Below are positions 8,668 through 19,469 of a stretch of 64,000 nucleotides of DNA, in pieces. This DNA is from Hyphomicrobium_A sp963726795 (GTDB lineage Bacteria > Pseudomonadota > Alphaproteobacteria > Rhizobiales > Hyphomicrobiaceae): positions 806,001 to 870,000 of the forward strand of contig CAVSDD010000004.1 in the NCBI GenBank assembly GCA_963726795.1, given 5' to 3'. The first letter of the stretch is position 1; the number at the start of each line of letters is the position of its first letter. Below the pieces are notes generated by a model. The model saw only the letters and a program-made list of their open reading frames with translations. It did not search any database and was not told the DNA's origin. The position numbers and the translations under genes were made by a program.

Positions 8668-9117
8668 ATGGGCGCGAGCATCAGGTCAACGCCTCAGGCG
8701 ACCGGACGCCGGCGCCGTTCGAAGCGTCACACGCCCATGGCAGAGATCAACGTCACGCCGATGGTCGACGTGATGCTTGTGCTGCTGATCATCTTCATGG
8801 TCGCGGCGCCGCTGTTGCAGGTCGGCGTGCCGATCGAGCTACCGCAGGCCAAGGGCAAGCAGCTGCAGTCGAGCGAGAAGCCGCTCGCGATCAGCGTCAA
8901 GGCGGACGGCAGCGTCTACATCGGCGAGACGGCGGTCGCGCTCGACGAGATCGCGCCCAAGCTCAAGGCGATCGCCAAGAACGGCTTCGACGAGCAGATT
9001 TTCGTGCGCGGCGACAAGGGGGTCACCTACGGGACCGTCATGCGCGTCATGGGACGCATCAGCGCCGGCGGGTTCCACAAGGTCTCGCTCGTGACGGAAG
9101 TGGAGGATGGAGGCTAG
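8668..9117 (+). CDS. tolR: Tol-Pal proton-channel protein TolR
   Basis: 149 residues. ExbD/TolR family: a basic cytoplasmic start (RRRRSKR at 14-20), one transmembrane helix at about 34-52 beginning with the essential Asp34 in NVTPMVDVMLVLL, and a periplasmic domain to the end. TolR pairs with TolQ to couple proton flow to TolA. Its 3' end overlaps tolA by 11 bases, indicating translational coupling. Confidence 0.96.
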   Translation: MGASIRSTPQATGRRRRSKRHTPMAEINVTPMVDVMLVLLIIFMVAAPLLQVGVPIELPQAKGKQLQSSEKPLAISVKADGSVYIGETAVALDEIAPKLKAIAKNGFDEQIFVRGDKGVTYGTVMRVMGRISAGGFHKVSLVTEVEDGG

Positions 9118-10183
9118 CTTGTTTCGCGGGCTCCTCACGTCATTTGCCGGCCACGCGTTGCTGCTGGCTTGGGCGTTCCTCTCGATCCACCGCGTGCCCG
9201 ACATGATCGAGGAGACGCCGACGATTGAGGCGACGATCATTACGCCCTCCGACTTCACTCGCTTGAAAATGGGCGACCCGAACGCCCAGGAGCTCGAGGC
9301 CAAGGAGAAGGAAGCTGAGAAGCAGGCGATCTCCAAGAAGGAGGCCGAGAAACCCAAGCCCGTAGTCGAGCCGCCGCCCACCGCGCCGCCGCCGGCAGCG
9401 GCGCCGGAACCGCCGAAGCCACCAGAGACTGCGGCGCCTGCGAAGCCGAAAGAGGACCCGATCGCCGACAAGCTCGCTGCTCTTCCCCCGCCGCCCGCGC
9501 CTACGCCCGACCCCGGTCCAACGCCGGAGGAGAAGAAGAAGCTCGAGGACCAGCTCGAAGCGGATCGCGTCGCTGCGGAGCAGCGCAAGAAGGCTGACGA
9601 GCTGAAGCAGGCCGAAGAAAAGAAAAAGGCCGACGCCAAGAAGAAGGCTGAGGAGAAGAAGAAGGCCGAAGAGAAAAAGAAGAAGGAAGAAGAAAAGCGC
9701 AAGCTCGCCGAGGCGAAGAAGAAAGCCTTCGATCCCGACAAGATCACCGCGCTGCTCGACAAGACTCCCGACAAGCGTGGCGCGCCGCGCTCAGCCACCG
9801 CGCCGACGAAGCCCACCGACTATACAGGGCCGACGGCGGGCGAGCGGCAGGGCAATGACACCGTGCTTTCGGCGCGCGAAGCCGACATGCTGCTCGGCAT
9901 GCTCATCTCGCAGCTGAAGCCGTGCGCGCAGATGCCGGGCGGCGGCGGCGGTGCCGACACGCCGACCGTCAACGTCGAGTTCCGTTTGCGCCAAGACGGC
10001 ACCGTCGAGGGCGAGCCCGTCATCACCGATCGCCAGAACACGCCGCTCTACGCTATCGCGGCCGATGCGACCGTTCGCGCCATCAAGAAATGCGCGCCGT
10101 TCCAGCTGCCGCCTGACAAATACGGCGCATGGAGCAAAGTAAACTTGACATTCGACTGGCCGATGATGCTTGGCCTGAGGTGA
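9107..10183 (+). CDS. tolA: Tol-Pal periplasm-spanning protein TolA
   Basis: 358 residues. A single N-terminal transmembrane helix at about 9-25 anchors it to TolQR. Then come a Lys/Glu/Ala-rich segment, a proline-rich region (about 85-145) and a long Lys/Ala/Glu coiled coil (about 150-215, with KKAEEKKKAEEKKKKEEEKR), and a globular C-terminal domain (about 245-358) with CAQMPGGGGG, FRLRQDGTVEG and a final KVNLTFDWPMMLG. TolA links the inner-membrane motor to TolB and Pal. The coiled coil is shorter than in enteric TolA. It overlaps tolR. Confidence 0.92.
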   Translation: MEASLFRGLLTSFAGHALLLAWAFLSIHRVPDMIEETPTIEATIITPSDFTRLKMGDPNAQELEAKEKEAEKQAISKKEAEKPKPVVEPPPTAPPPAAAPEPPKPPETAAPAKPKEDPIADKLAALPPPPAPTPDPGPTPEEKKKLEDQLEADRVAAEQRKKADELKQAEEKKKADAKKKAEEKKKAEEKKKKEEEKRKLAEAKKKAFDPDKITALLDKTPDKRGAPRSATAPTKPTDYTGPTAGERQGNDTVLSAREADMLLGMLISQLKPCAQMPGGGGGADTPTVNVEFRLRQDGTVEGEPVITDRQNTPLYAIAADATVRAIKKCAPFQLPPDKYGAWSKVNLTFDWPMMLGLR

Positions 10184-10235
10184 GGGCCCTTGTGATCATG
10201 GGCAGAGCAGTCCGAGAAGGAAAAGGTTGAACGAT

Positions 10236-11735
10236 ATGCGAAACGACATTGCAAGCCGTGCGGCGTTTGCCTTCACGCCCTCGTCCCTGCGATCGTTTGC
10301 GCTGGGGCTCATCGCTGCGCTCATCGTCTCGCTCGCAGCTCCCGCCGCTTTCGCGCGCGACGATGACAGCTACAAGGGCCCCTCGACCGGTGGCGGACTG
10401 GACGACCAGTTGCGCGAGATGGAACCCCAGGCGCCACCTCCTGCAGCCTCTCCGGGATTGCGCAGCCGCGATGCCGCGCCGGCCGCAGCGGGTGGCGGCG
10501 GACTACGCGGTCGCGTGACGGAAGGCACGATCGCGCCGATTCCGATTGCGATCCCGGTTTTTCTCGGTCCCGATCCCAAACTCGCGGCCGATGTTGCCGA
10601 CGTGATCGTCGCGGATCTTTCGGGCTCGGGACTTTTTCAAACGCTCGACCGCGCCTCGTTCCTCGATCAGGTGCGCGACATCAACGCTGCACCGAACTTT
10701 CCCGACTGGCGCACGATCCGTGCCGATGCGCTCGTGATCGGCTCCGTCGCCCAGGGCGGCGACGGCCGGCTCGTGTCTGAGTTCAGGCTGTGGGATGTGG
10801 CTACAGGCAGGCAGCTCGCGGGGCAGCGATTCGCAACCAGCGCGGCCAACTGGCGCCGCGTTGGCCACATCATCGCCGACCAAGTCTATCAGCAGCTGAC
10901 AGGCGAGAAGGGCTACTTCGACACTCACGTGGTGTTCGTCGACGAAACCGGCCCGAAGGACAAGCGCATCAAGCGCCTGGCGATCATGGACCAGGATGGC
11001 AAGAACGTGCGTCTGCTCAGCCGCGGCCAGGAACTCGTGCTCACGCCGCGCTTCAGCCCGACGAATCAGGAGATCACGTTCATGTCCTACACCGGCGATC
11101 AGCCGCGCGTGTATCTCATGAACCTAGAGACCGGCCAGCGCGAGAGCGTCGGCGATTTCCCCGGCATGACGTTCGCGCCGCGATTCTCGCCCGACGGCCA
11201 GCGCGTCGTCATGAGCCTGCAGGAGGGGGGAAACTCCGCCATCTACGAGATGGACCTGCGCAGTCGCCAGAAGCGGCAGCTGTCCGCCGGCACCGCCATC
11301 GACACAAGCCCAAGCTACTCGCCCGACGGCCGCTCGATCGTATTCGAAACCGACCGCGACAACTCCCAGGCGATCTATGTCATGGGGTCCGATGGCTCCA
11401 ACCCGCACCGAATCAGCATGGGGGAAGGCAGCTACTCGACGCCGGTCTGGTCGCCGCGCGGCGACTACATCGCCTTTACCAAGCAACTCGGGGGACGATT
11501 CCTGATTGGCGTCATGCGCCCGGACGGCTCGGGCGAGCGGGTCCTGACCGAAGGCTTCCACAACGAGGGCCCGACCTGGGCCCCCAACGGCCGCGTTCTG
11601 ATGTTCTTCCGGGAATCACAGGGCGAGACCGGCGGCCCGCGAATTCTTTCGATCGATCTGACCGGCTACAACGAGCACCAGGTGCCGACGCCGGCCTTCG
11701 CCTCCGATCCCGCATGGTCGCCGCTTCTCAACTGA
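10236..11735 (+). CDS. tolB: Tol-Pal periplasmic beta-propeller protein TolB
   Basis: 499 residues from the ATG at 10236; a TTG at 10227 is also in frame. A signal peptide of roughly 40 residues ends AFARDD. A Gly/Pro/Ala-rich linker (about 55-95), longer than in enteric TolB, precedes the N-terminal alpha/beta domain (IAIPVFLGPDPKLAADVADVI). The six-bladed propeller has repeated WD40-like PD40 blades (SPDGRSIVFETDRD, SPRGDYIAFTKQ, APNGRVLMFFRE). TolB binds Pal and TolA and helps relocate Pal during division. It is followed not directly by pal but by three micro-lipoprotein genes. Confidence 0.96.
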   Translation: MRNDIASRAAFAFTPSSLRSFALGLIAALIVSLAAPAAFARDDDSYKGPSTGGGLDDQLREMEPQAPPPAASPGLRSRDAAPAAAGGGGLRGRVTEGTIAPIPIAIPVFLGPDPKLAADVADVIVADLSGSGLFQTLDRASFLDQVRDINAAPNFPDWRTIRADALVIGSVAQGGDGRLVSEFRLWDVATGRQLAGQRFATSAANWRRVGHIIADQVYQQLTGEKGYFDTHVVFVDETGPKDKRIKRLAIMDQDGKNVRLLSRGQELVLTPRFSPTNQEITFMSYTGDQPRVYLMNLETGQRESVGDFPGMTFAPRFSPDGQRVVMSLQEGGNSAIYEMDLRSRQKRQLSAGTAIDTSPSYSPDGRSIVFETDRDNSQAIYVMGSDGSNPHRISMGEGSYSTPVWSPRGDYIAFTKQLGGRFLIGVMRPDGSGERVLTEGFHNEGPTWAPNGRVLMFFRESQGETGGPRILSIDLTGYNEHQVPTPAFASDPAWSPLLN

Positions 11736-12009
11736 GGTGCGGGCGTGTGCGGAGAATGCGTGCGACTCACGCCATGCTGTGGTAGCGTCACGGTGTCGGA
11801 GCAGAGCGTTTTTCCGGCGCTATTTCATGTGCTTCGATGAAGGCAAAAGCGTCGGCCCAAGTGATCGAAGCGCACGAGAATCGCAGTGGCATTTTCGCAC
11901 CTACCGGCTTGGAAAACTGAGGGATAACTGCCTCTGTTCTTGATCAACCGGTGCAGCGCCAGTACGCCATTAATTGGCTAGTGCCGATAAAGCATCAGGA
12001 GATGAGACC

Positions 12010-12144
12010 ATGCAGGGTTTTAAGGGGCTGATCGTTCTATCAGCAGTGGTTGCGGCCGTCGCTTTGGGCGCCTGCCGTCGTGAAGAGCCGGCTCCGCTGA
12101 AGCTCGGTGCCGATCTGCCGGCCGCCACGCAGCCCGCTCACTAA
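12010..12144 (+). CDS. Micro-lipoprotein, tandem copy 1
   Basis: 44 residues. A perfect AGGAG ribosome site lies about eight bases before the ATG. A short basic start and a hydrophobic stretch end in the lipobox LGAC (19-22), so signal peptidase II would leave a 23-residue lipopeptide beginning CRREEPAPLKLGA and ending PAATQPAH. With Arg at +2, outer-membrane sorting is expected. It is one of three near-identical genes between tolB and pal. Size and layout recall entericidins or short Lpp-like lipoproteins, but no sequence match to those is visible. Function unknown. Confidence 0.85.
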   Translation: MQGFKGLIVLSAVVAAVALGACRREEPAPLKLGADLPAATQPAH

Positions 12145-12184
12145 GAGCAGGCAGCAAGGCCAGGACAACATAGGAGAAAATATC

Positions 12185-12304
12185 ATGAAGAGTGCAATCG
12201 TACTCGCCGTCGTCGTCGCTGCTGTTGCTCTTGGCGCTTGCCGTCGTGAAGAGCCCGCTCCGCTGAAGCTCGGCGCACCAATGACCACTGAGCAGGTTCG
12301 CTAA
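12185..12304 (+). CDS. Micro-lipoprotein, tandem copy 2
   Basis: 39 residues, ATG at 12185 preceded by TAGGAGA. The N-terminal signal MKSAIVLAVV leads to the lipobox LGAC (16-19). The mature start CRREEPAPLKLGA is identical to the other two copies, but the tail is different and shorter (PMTTEQVR). It begins 40 bases after the stop of copy 1. The 12-residue core is identical across all three copies, so this part of the mature peptide is likely the functional segment. Confidence 0.85.
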   Translation: MKSAIVLAVVVAAVALGACRREEPAPLKLGAPMTTEQVR

Positions 12305-12333
12305 CAGTTCTACCAACATTAGGAGATTACACT

Positions 12334-12459
12334 ATGAAGGGGGCAATCCTCATCGCGGCTGTCGTTGCAGCTGTTGCTCTCGGCGCTTGCCGCCGTGAAG
12401 AGCCCGCTCCGCTGAAGCTCGGCGCCGACGTTCCGGCGGCGACCCAGCCGGCTCGGTAA
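12334..12459 (+). CDS. Micro-lipoprotein, tandem copy 3
   Basis: 41 residues, ATG at 12334 preceded by TTAGGAGA. The signal (MKGAILIAAVVAAVALGAC) resembles copy 2, whereas the tail (GADVPAATQPAR) resembles copy 1, so the copies look like a recombined family. It starts 29 bases after copy 2 and is followed by hairpins at 12479-12500 and 12515-12550. The three genes therefore form a compact unit separate from pal. Confidence 0.85.
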   Translation: MKGAILIAAVVAAVALGACRREEPAPLKLGADVPAATQPAR

Positions 12460-12478
12460 CTCACGAATACGTACGTTC

Positions 12479-12550
12479 TCCTTGGCCGAATCGCCAAGGA
12501 GCCCGAACAGCAAGACCGAGGTGTCAGCGCTCCGCGCTCACCTCGGTTTT
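12479..12550 (+). terminator. Double hairpin terminator closing the micro-lipoprotein cluster
   Basis: First hairpin: TCCTTGGC (12479-12486) and GCCAAGGA (12493-12500) with a six-base loop. Second hairpin: ACCGAGGTG (12515-12523) and CACCTCGGT (12539-12547), with an inner AGCGC/GCGCT stem and a T run through 12550. The second is a typical rho-independent terminator, so pal at 12725 needs its own promoter. Confidence 0.85.
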
Positions 12551-12724
12551 GACTTTTCTGGCGCCCCGCTTTAGCCGGGCTGGCCCCGCGTGTGACCCAC
12601 GAGTGACGGGCTAATAACACTTCGGCCATATTTTCGTACGAACGGTCGGATAACTCGATTTTTAATCTGGAAGTGTCACCACCGTTTGATGTCAAGTGTC
12701 GTGGTGACAAGAGGAACCAATCTC

Positions 12725-13243
12725 ATGGCCGTTTCACCCTGGCTTACTCGAGTCGTTCAACTGGCCGCCGTTGCTCTCTTGAGCGCGGGCTTGGCCAGCT
12801 GCGCCAACGACCAGAACAAGCCGACGTCGCAACTCACTGGCGACGGCGCGGTGACTCCCGGTACCCATCGCGACTTCAGCGTGAATGTCGGCGATATCGT
12901 CTACTTCACCACCGACTCGACGGATCTGAGCCCCGAGGCCACCACGACCGTGCAGAAGCAGGCCCAGTGGCTGCAGCGCTATCCGCAGTACACGATCACC
13001 ATTGAAGGCCACGCGGACGAGCGCGGCACGCGCGAGTACAACATCGCGCTCGGTGCAAAGCGCGCCACCACGGTTCGCAACTTCTTGGCCCAGAACGGAA
13101 TCAACGGCGCTCGGATCCGTACGATATCCTACGGCAAGGAGCGCCCGGTCGCGGTCTGCAACGACATCTCGTGCTGGTCGCAGAATCGCCGCGCGCAGAC
13201 GGTGCTCAATTCCCGTGACGGTGCTGTCGCTCAGGGCAACTAG
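12725..13243 (+). CDS. pal: Peptidoglycan-associated lipoprotein Pal
   Basis: 172 residues from the ATG at 12725 with an AGAGGA ribosome site. Signal peptide with lipobox LASC (Cys26). The OmpA-like domain spans about 55-165, with the peptidoglycan (meso-diaminopimelate) binding segment GHADERGTREYNIALGAKRA (96-115). Pal anchors the outer membrane to the cell wall and is moved by TolB/TolA to the division site. Cysteines in AVCNDISCWSQNRRA near the C-terminus are shared by the paralogous gene next door. Confidence 0.97.
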   Translation: MAVSPWLTRVVQLAAVALLSAGLASCANDQNKPTSQLTGDGAVTPGTHRDFSVNVGDIVYFTTDSTDLSPEATTTVQKQAQWLQRYPQYTITIEGHADERGTREYNIALGAKRATTVRNFLAQNGINGARIRTISYGKERPVAVCNDISCWSQNRRAQTVLNSRDGAVAQGN

Positions 13244-13392
13244 CGGCCTCTCTTCCCGTTTTGGTTAGCACTTGGTTGCTTTCCTGAGGCGGCTGGCGTG
13301 CGCCCGTGAACGGTGGCGGCAGGCAAAGTTTGGCCGCAAAGGCCCAGCAGTGTTGTCACCGATTTCAGCGGTTTATCTCTGCGAGGAGCCTG

Positions 13393-14421
13393 ATGTTGCG
13401 CCCTTGGCGCGGAAGGGGCGAAGCGCGAGCCCGCGGCATCGCGGCCGCTCGGGCACCTGATTGCTTTGCCAGCTGGTCTATCGTGTGCGTCGTCGTGGTG
13501 ATCATCGCGCTTCCGGTAGGCGCAAGTGCAGCCACTTTAGACGGCGCATCCTCGGCCATTTCGCTGGCAGGAGCACCGGACGCCCGCCCTTCGCCGGAAG
13601 TGACCGCGGCCGATCGCTTGGCTGAGAATCGCGCCAGCACCTACACACCCGATCAACAGGCCGAGGAACTCTATCTCGACGGGATGGAGAAACTGGACGC
13701 GGGCCATGCCGATTGGGCGCGCCAGACGTTTGAGGGCTTAATCGCCCGGTTCCCAAGCTCAGCGGCTGCCGATCATGCGCGCACCCGCCTGGGCGAGCTT
13801 GATCGCGGTGCACGTGTACTTCCGGGCGGAGTACACGCCGGCCCCCCGCTGCTCGTTCCTCCGCCTATCCAGCAAGTGGTCGCCCCTGTCGTCAGCGGCC
13901 CGGCCTGGGAGCAGGAGCTGCAGCGTAACGGCAGCATCCAATCCAAGCTTCGTCGGGAGGCTGGCGATCGGGTCTTCTTCGGGCCCGGCAGCGCCGAGCT
14001 CGGCACCCGCGCGCGGTCAGCGCTGGCATTTCAGGCGCAATGGCTGAAGCAATGGCGTGAGTTCGAAGCGGCGATCGAAGGTCATGCCGACGAGCCGGGC
14101 TCCGACGCGGAGAATTTGCAGCTATCCACTCGGCGCGCGGAAGCCGTGCGCCGCGGCCTCGTGGCAGAAGGCGTCGACCCCGCGCGCCTCGCTATCGTCG
14201 CCTGGGGCCGCACGCACCGCGTCGCCCTGTGCTCCGACGTCGATTGCCCGTCGCAGAACCGGCGGGCGGTGACGCTGGTATTCGCGCGCGGTGCGCAGGC
14301 GCGGCTGGGATTGAACCTCCCCGACAGAGGCCAGCTGCCCCCTCCCGGAGCGACTTCGCTTGCCCCGGCCTCCGGCGGCACCGTGCCGGCCATACCCGAG
14401 CGCATCGGCGTCACGCGTTGA
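13393..14421 (+). CDS. Second OmpA-domain envelope protein with a TPR-like N-terminal part
   Basis: 342 residues from the ATG at 13393, which follows a GAGGAG site. One hydrophobic segment at about 28-46 acts as signal or anchor (no lipobox seen). A helical repeat resembling a TPR/CpoB unit lies at about 92-140 (LYLDGMEKLDAGHADWARQ, FPSSAAADHARTRLGEL). An OmpA-like peptidoglycan-binding domain lies at about 195-305, with EGHADEPGSDAENLQLSTRR and CSDVDCPSQNRRAVTL paralleling Pal. A proline-rich tail follows. It is inserted between pal and cpoB, where no gene is usual, so it probably modulates Tol-Pal attachment to the wall. That role is inferred. Confidence 0.82.
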   Translation: MLRPWRGRGEARARGIAAARAPDCFASWSIVCVVVVIIALPVGASAATLDGASSAISLAGAPDARPSPEVTAADRLAENRASTYTPDQQAEELYLDGMEKLDAGHADWARQTFEGLIARFPSSAAADHARTRLGELDRGARVLPGGVHAGPPLLVPPPIQQVVAPVVSGPAWEQELQRNGSIQSKLRREAGDRVFFGPGSAELGTRARSALAFQAQWLKQWREFEAAIEGHADEPGSDAENLQLSTRRAEAVRRGLVAEGVDPARLAIVAWGRTHRVALCSDVDCPSQNRRAVTLVFARGAQARLGLNLPDRGQLPPPGATSLAPASGGTVPAIPERIGVTR

Positions 14422-14566
14422 CAACTGGACGGTTAGCGATGATCCCTAGCCCATGCGCAGGCGTTGTCTTTGGCGTTTTCATCGCCAGCGCTGCAACGAG
14501 CCGATCCGCTGTGTTCTCCATGCGCTCCCCCGCGCCCCAATTGGTATTTGTCAGGTAGGAACAGCC

Positions 14567-15726
14567 TTGTCCAAGCCCCACCGTATTACCTTTCCGTTGA
14601 TCTTCGCGCCGGTCCTGGCAGCGTGCGTCGCGATTCTGCCGGCACTAGCTGAGCCCGCACGCCAGGGAGCGCAGCCGGCAGTTCCGGGCGCCGCTCGCAG
14701 CGCAGCGCCACCAGCAGGCGCGGCCGGCGACGCGGGGCTCAAACAACGCGTCGAGCAGCTCGAGGAGCAGCTCGTCGATATGCAGGTGGTCATCGGCACG
14801 CTCGAATTGCTTGCACGCGGCGGTGCCACGGCTGCGGCTTCGGGCGGAGCGCGCTCGGACGGCGGTGGCGGCGGCGCCGCCGACGTTCGGCTCGATGGGC
14901 TCGAGACGCAGGTGCGAGCGCTTGCAGCCCAGATCGAGCAGCTGACCCAGCAGGTGCACGCCCTGTCGGCCACACCGCGCCGTTCGGAAGCCGCGCCGGT
15001 ACCTCCCGCCGCTGGCGCCGCGCCGACGGCCACCACCGCTACTGCAGTTGCCCCGGCGGGCACTTCCGATGTCGACCGCTTCGGCTCGACGACCGTGACC
15101 GCCGGAACCGGACCCAGCGACCCGATCCGCGGGCTGATCGACAATGACGCGGAGAAGGTGCCGGCGGCAGGCAAAGGGTCGCCCGCCGCAAGGCAGCCGG
15201 GCGTTCTCCAACCGCCCGGTCCATCTGCTTCAGCCGCTCCAGGAACGACCGGCTCCACGGGAGCCTCATCCGGCGCCGAAACGGCCCTCGCCGCCGCGCC
15301 GCCCGCGTTCATGCCACCCCCGCACGGTGGCGCTGACGGCGAAAATCCAAAACAGCTCTACGAGACCGCCTACGGCTACTTGATGCAGCGCGACTACTCA
15401 GCCGCGGAGGCGTCTTTTGAGGATTTCCTTACGCGCTACCCCAAGGACTTCTCGCCGGCAACGCGCAGTACTGGCTTGGCGAGGCACACTTCGTGCGCGG
15501 CGAGTACAAGCCCGCGGCCGCAGCGTTCCTCAAGGGCTACAAGGACTACGGCACCAATGCTCGCGCTGCCGACAGCCTGTTGAAGCTCGCCATGTCGCTC
15601 GACCGGCTGGGGCAGACCGACGCGGCGTGCTCCTCGTTCAGTGAGCTGTCAACGCGGTTCCCCGATGCCCCCGACAACGTCAAATCGCGCGCCAACACCG
15701 AAAAATCCCGGATCGGCTGCCACTAA
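14567..15726 (+). pseudogene. cpoB: Tol-Pal coordinator CpoB/YbgF, frameshifted as given
   Basis: About 386 residues if repaired. The TTG at 14567 follows TAGGA and begins a signal peptide ending PALAEP. A trimerising coiled coil (about 65-90 and 120-150: RVEQLEEQLVDMQVV, LETQVRALAAQIEQL) is followed by a long Ala/Pro/Gly-rich linker. The C-terminal TPR domain begins YETAYGYLMQRDYSAAEASF. The frame breaks at 15449-15450: upstream reads to YPKDF, and the continuation GNAQYWLGEAHFVRGEYK is one base off. Adding one T to the TT run restores the family pattern. CpoB couples Tol-Pal to peptidoglycan synthesis. The break is probably a base-calling error. Confidence 0.85.
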
Positions 15727-17086
15727 GCTTCCGCGCGGCAGCGCGGCAGCGAAAGCGAGCGCGCGTGCGCCGGTTGCAGACGGCGAACTCGCAAGCCTGT
15801 TTGCGCCGCTTGTCTCCTTTGATCTTCTCATCCTCGCGGTCTCCGGCGGCGCCGACAGCGTCGCCTTGATGCATTTGATCGCGCGCTGGTCGGCGAAGGC
15901 TTCCAAACCCCGCCCGCGCATTGTTGTCGCCACCGTCGACCATGGCCTGCGCGCGCAATCGCGCGATGAGTTTGATTGGGTCGGCGTCGAGGCGCACAAG
16001 CTCGGCTTCGTACACGAGCCGCTCGTCTGGGAGGGTGCAAAGCCCCATACCGGCATCCAGGACGCCGCGCGTACCGCGCGCTACGCGCTCCTTGCTGAGC
16101 TCGCCTGGCGCCTGTCGGCCGGCGAAGCGCGCACCGCGATCGTTACGGCCCATACCGAGGATGATCAGGCGGAAACCTTCCTCATGCGGCTCGCGCGCGG
16201 CAGCGGCCTCGATGGTCTGACCGGGATGAGTGTGGCGCGCTTGCTTGAGCGCGCCGGCACTATCGAGCTGCTGCGGCCGCTACTTGGAATCAGCAAGGAC
16301 CGCTTGCGCGCGACACTGCAAGTGCGGCGTCTCCCCTGGCGTGAGGATCCGAGCAACGAGAGCAACCGCTTTGAGCGCGTGCGCGTGCGCAAAGCGCGCG
16401 ACAATCTCGCCGCGCTCGGACTGACGGCCGAGAAGATTGCGCTCAGCGCCCGCAGGCTCGAACGCGCGCGCGGCGCACTGGAGGCGGCGACCGATAGCCT
16501 CGCACGCGAGGCAAGCCTCGATCTGCATCACGGCGCTTACGCCAGTTTTGCCGCCTCGACTTTCGCCGCTGCGCCCGAGGAAATGCGCTTGCGAATGCTG
16601 GCACGACTGATCGCTGCGTTTGGCGGCCAGGAGGAGCCGGCACGCCTCGCCAAGCTCGAGTCGCTGTTGGCGCGTCTGGGAGAGCCAGCTTTCAAAGGCG
16701 CGACGCTCGCCGGCACAGCCGTGGCACGGCACGCCTCGCACATCTGCATCTTCCGCGAGGCAGGGCGCGATGGGTTGGCCCAGTTCGCACTCGCGCCGGG
16801 CGAGTTTGCAGTTTGGGATCGCCGCTTCCGTGTCGCCCTCGCGCCCGATGCGGGCTCGCCGGTCACTGTGCGCGCGCTCGGCGGCGATGGCTTTGCCAAG
16901 CTGCGGCGACAACTCAAGGACGTACATCTGCCGCCTGCGCGCGCTGCCGCCACACTCCCAGCGTTCTGGGAAGGAGACACCCTTCTCGCGGTGCCGGCGC
17001 TTCTACGCCTTTCGGGCGTGTCCGCGGCATTCTCCGCGGCATGGGGACGCAAAAGCGGGCTCTGCTCGGCCGATTTCTTGGGCTAA
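15665..17086 (+). CDS. tilS: tRNA(Ile)-lysidine synthetase TilS
   Basis: About 473 residues from the ATG at 15665 (GTG at 15641 also in frame), overlapping the end of cpoB by some 60 bases. The PP-loop ATP-binding motif SGGADS is at about 60-65, followed by ATVDHGLR and the TAHTEDDQAETFLMRL segment typical of TilS. TilS modifies C34 of tRNA-Ile(CAU) to lysidine, changing AUG reading to AUA, and is essential. The position between cpoB and ftsH is the standard alphaproteobacterial order. The C-terminal part (after about 320) is the usual divergent TilS region. Confidence 0.95.
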   Translation: MPPTTSNRAPTPKNPGSAATKLPRGSAAAKASARAPVADGELASLFAPLVSFDLLILAVSGGADSVALMHLIARWSAKASKPRPRIVVATVDHGLRAQSRDEFDWVGVEAHKLGFVHEPLVWEGAKPHTGIQDAARTARYALLAELAWRLSAGEARTAIVTAHTEDDQAETFLMRLARGSGLDGLTGMSVARLLERAGTIELLRPLLGISKDRLRATLQVRRLPWREDPSNESNRFERVRVRKARDNLAALGLTAEKIALSARRLERARGALEAATDSLAREASLDLHHGAYASFAASTFAAAPEEMRLRMLARLIAAFGGQEEPARLAKLESLLARLGEPAFKGATLAGTAVARHASHICIFREAGRDGLAQFALAPGEFAVWDRRFRVALAPDAGSPVTVRALGGDGFAKLRRQLKDVHLPPARAAATLPAFWEGDTLLAVPALLRLSGVSAAFSAAWGRKSGLCSADFLG

Positions 17087-17350
17087 GGCGCTCACGCTTT
17101 GTTAGCGGCTTTTGCAAACGATTGCAGGGATATCGGCCCTCGCGGCCACGCCTTGGACGCACTCCGCGTCCACGATCCCCTCCTCGTTAAGGGCCTGGGG
17201 AGCCCAAAGCGTGTAACCTTGATCCAACTTAGGCCCCTAACTTGGCAACGGCGGCGCCCCCACCTATGTTAACGGCGAGCTCGAAGGGTGGGCAGAGCGA
17301 CCCGTCGAGGAGCCGGTGCCAGGCGGCATCGGCGCTCTTAAGGGAATGAA

Positions 17351-19288
<1,938 letters not shown>

Positions 19289-19310
19289 CACTTGCCGCTT
19301 GAGCGATTTT

Positions 19311-19348
19311 ATTCGGAGCCGTGCCAAAGCGCGGCTCCGAATGCTTTT
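19311..19348 (+). terminator. Rho-independent terminator after ftsH
   Basis: Perfect arms ATTCGGAGCCG (19311-19321) and CGGCTCCGAAT (19332-19342), a ten-base loop, then GCTTTT. It begins 22 bp after the ftsH stop codon. Confidence 0.85.
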
Positions 19349-19469
19349 GCGCCAAGCACATAGCCGCGATGACGCGCGAACATCCGCGAATTTTGCTGAG
19401 CACCGGTATCCTTGACGCGTAGGCCAGGATAGCTTGCCGACCGCTTCGCCATCGGGATTAGCCTTCAAG

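Noticed and set aside
15440..15460. Programmed frameshift in cpoB
   Set aside because: No slippery heptamer or downstream structure is visible, and other genes in the window show the same type of single-base break.
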